Source of the DNA: Methanomicrobiales archaeon
GTDB lineage: Archaea; Halobacteriota; Methanomicrobia; Methanomicrobiales; JACTUA01
Reading direction: 5' to 3'
NCBI GenBank assembly: GCA_028678555.1
Contig: JAJRDF010000090.1
Coordinates: 1-6,286 of the forward strand
Length of the DNA stretch: 6,286 nucleotides
The notes under the pieces are model-generated. The model saw only the letters and a list, made by a program, of their open reading frames with translations, did no database searches and was not told the DNA's origin. Shown piece after piece: positions 5,782 through 6,286 of this stretch; positions within the stretch are counted from its first letter, which is position 1; every line of letters begins with the position of its first letter. The position numbers and the translations under genes are program-made.

Positions 5782-6075
5782 GGGGAGCGAGGGAACCTCA
5801 GGACTGGCCTGTCACCGGACTCGCGGGGGGTAGGAAGTACCACAGGACGCGCTCTCCTCTACGCGGGAGAGGGCGGGAAATGGCGTGGTCCCACCCGTCA
5901 CTGAAGGAACCGCCTCCCCTCTCTCCGGGGGACACGAAGAGCATACCCCGCTCGGCCCTGATCTCTTCCTGGGGCGCCCCGGCCATGGCGAACCGGTATC
6001 GGCAGGTCGCAGTGCTAGAAAATCAGACGGTCCCCGGGCACTGGCCTTTCCTGACGGTCCCCCCTTCTCCACAGG
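5782..6075. other. Convergent intergenic region without a convincing gene
   Basis: These 294 bases separate the plus-strand operon from the minus-strand cysteine-rich gene. Reading frames here are proline-, glycine- and arginine-rich and look like GC-rich noise. A 6-bp inverted repeat, CTCTCC (5852-5857) with GGAGAG (5866-5871), could act as a transcript-end hairpin for the operon, but no T-run follows. The ten bases GACGGTCCCC occur twice (6026-6035 and 6053-6062), 27 bp apart. On the minus strand, TTTT at 6019-6022 lies about 55 nt after the cysteine-rich gene and could serve as its weak terminator. Confidence 0.5.
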
Positions 6076-6286
6076 TTAACTTCCGGAATTGCACACCGTG
6101 CAGGTAACCCCCGTCCCCGCTGAACAGCTAGAGAGGGCAGAGGAGCCAGGGTTGCAGGTGGCACTGACCACACCAGTACCCGCGCAGCACTGGGTTGAGG
6201 TTTCAGGATTTGCGTCAGTTCCGGACCCGCAGGCGAGAAAAGAAGCAGTGCACCCATTGTTGCAGTTATCCTGTGCCACCTGCCCG
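6076..6286 (-). CDS. Cysteine-rich protein, C-terminal fragment (N-terminus outside window)
   Basis: The frame is open from the right edge to a TAA at 6076-6078. From the GTG at 6279 it reads 67 residues with nine cysteines, a Gly/Ser/Thr/Asn-rich composition and almost no charged residues. Cysteines sit at 6, 10, 17, 31, 32, 42, 52, 60 and 63 of that numbering. The tail is weakly repetitive: CCAGTGVVSATCNPGS (31-46) resembles CSAGTGVTCTVCNSGS (52-67). The frame continues upstream of the GTG to the window edge, so this is probably the end of a longer protein. Such composition suits a disulfide-rich extracellular or surface protein, which is inference; no signal peptide or anchor is in view. 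Codons ending in T or A are much commoner than in the neighbouring genes. I do not recognise the family. Confidence 0.5.
   Translation of the reverse strand, partial: GQVAQDNCNNGCTASFLACGSGTDANPETSTQCCAGTGVVSATCNPGSSALSSCSAGTGVTCTVCNSGS

Noticed and set aside
6026..6062. Direct repeat GACGGTCCCC, 27 bp apart
   Set aside because: Only two short GC-rich copies, with no third unit and no link to a gene boundary. Chance is likely.
5880..6107. Plus-strand frame of 75 codons after porD with GGGAGAGG before its ATG
   Set aside because: It has a tolerable ribosome-binding site but Pro/Ser-rich sequence with no motif. It overlaps the cysteine-rich gene end-on. Not enough support to call a gene.
6080..6286. 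Plus-strand open frame to the right edge opposite the cysteine-rich frame
   Set aside because: It uses CTA, TTG and TTA codons that the strong genes avoid, and shows no pattern. The minus-strand frame has structured cysteine spacing and an internal repeat.

Overview
The window looks like chromosomal DNA of a methanogenic archaeon, most likely of the order Methanomicrobiales. This rests on gene content read by eye, not on a search. It carries a sensor protein with an N-terminal helix-turn-helix (HTH) followed by PAS domains, of a kind common in that order. It also has a DUF2124-type protein typical of methanogens, a divergent archaeal CorA-like membrane protein, and a four-subunit 2-oxoacid:ferredoxin oxidoreductase of the archaeal type. 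The coding DNA is GC-rich with strong G/C third-position bias. AT-rich blocks sit about 26-27 nt upstream of several start codons, as expected for archaeal TATA boxes.

Layout: (1) 1-917, minus strand, the N-terminal 305 residues of an HTH-PAS-PAS signalling protein running off the left edge. (2) 918-1148, a divergent intergenic region with two back-to-back promoter-like AT blocks and a 13-bp dyad. (3) 1149-1628, a DUF2124-family protein, followed by a T-tract. (4) 1727-2818, a CorA-family protein without the usual GMN signature, also followed by a T-tract. (5) 2979-5781, a tight operon encoding beta, alpha, gamma and delta subunits of a pyruvate-type oxidoreductase, with a 1-nt gap, a 14-nt overlap and a 4-nt overlap at the three junctions. 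(6) 5782-6075, 294 bp with no convincing gene. (7) 6076-6286, minus strand, the C-terminal end of a very cysteine-rich protein running off the right edge, with codon use unlike its neighbours.

How the genes work together: the oxidoreductase operon is the metabolic core. In autotrophic or acetate-assimilating methanogens the enzyme runs as pyruvate synthase, making pyruvate from acetyl-CoA and CO2 with reduced ferredoxin. The beta subunit carries thiamine diphosphate and one Fe-S cluster, and the delta subunit is an 8-cysteine ferredoxin. The other genes have their own apparent promoters and no evident link to the operon. The less ordinary signals are the cysteine-rich C-terminus at the right edge, a UNCG-loop hairpin covering the ribosome-binding site of the alpha gene, the altered CorA signature, and a repeated promoter geometry that suggests leaderless mRNAs. 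I see no tRNA, rRNA, CRISPR, insertion sequence or clear new multi-gene system.
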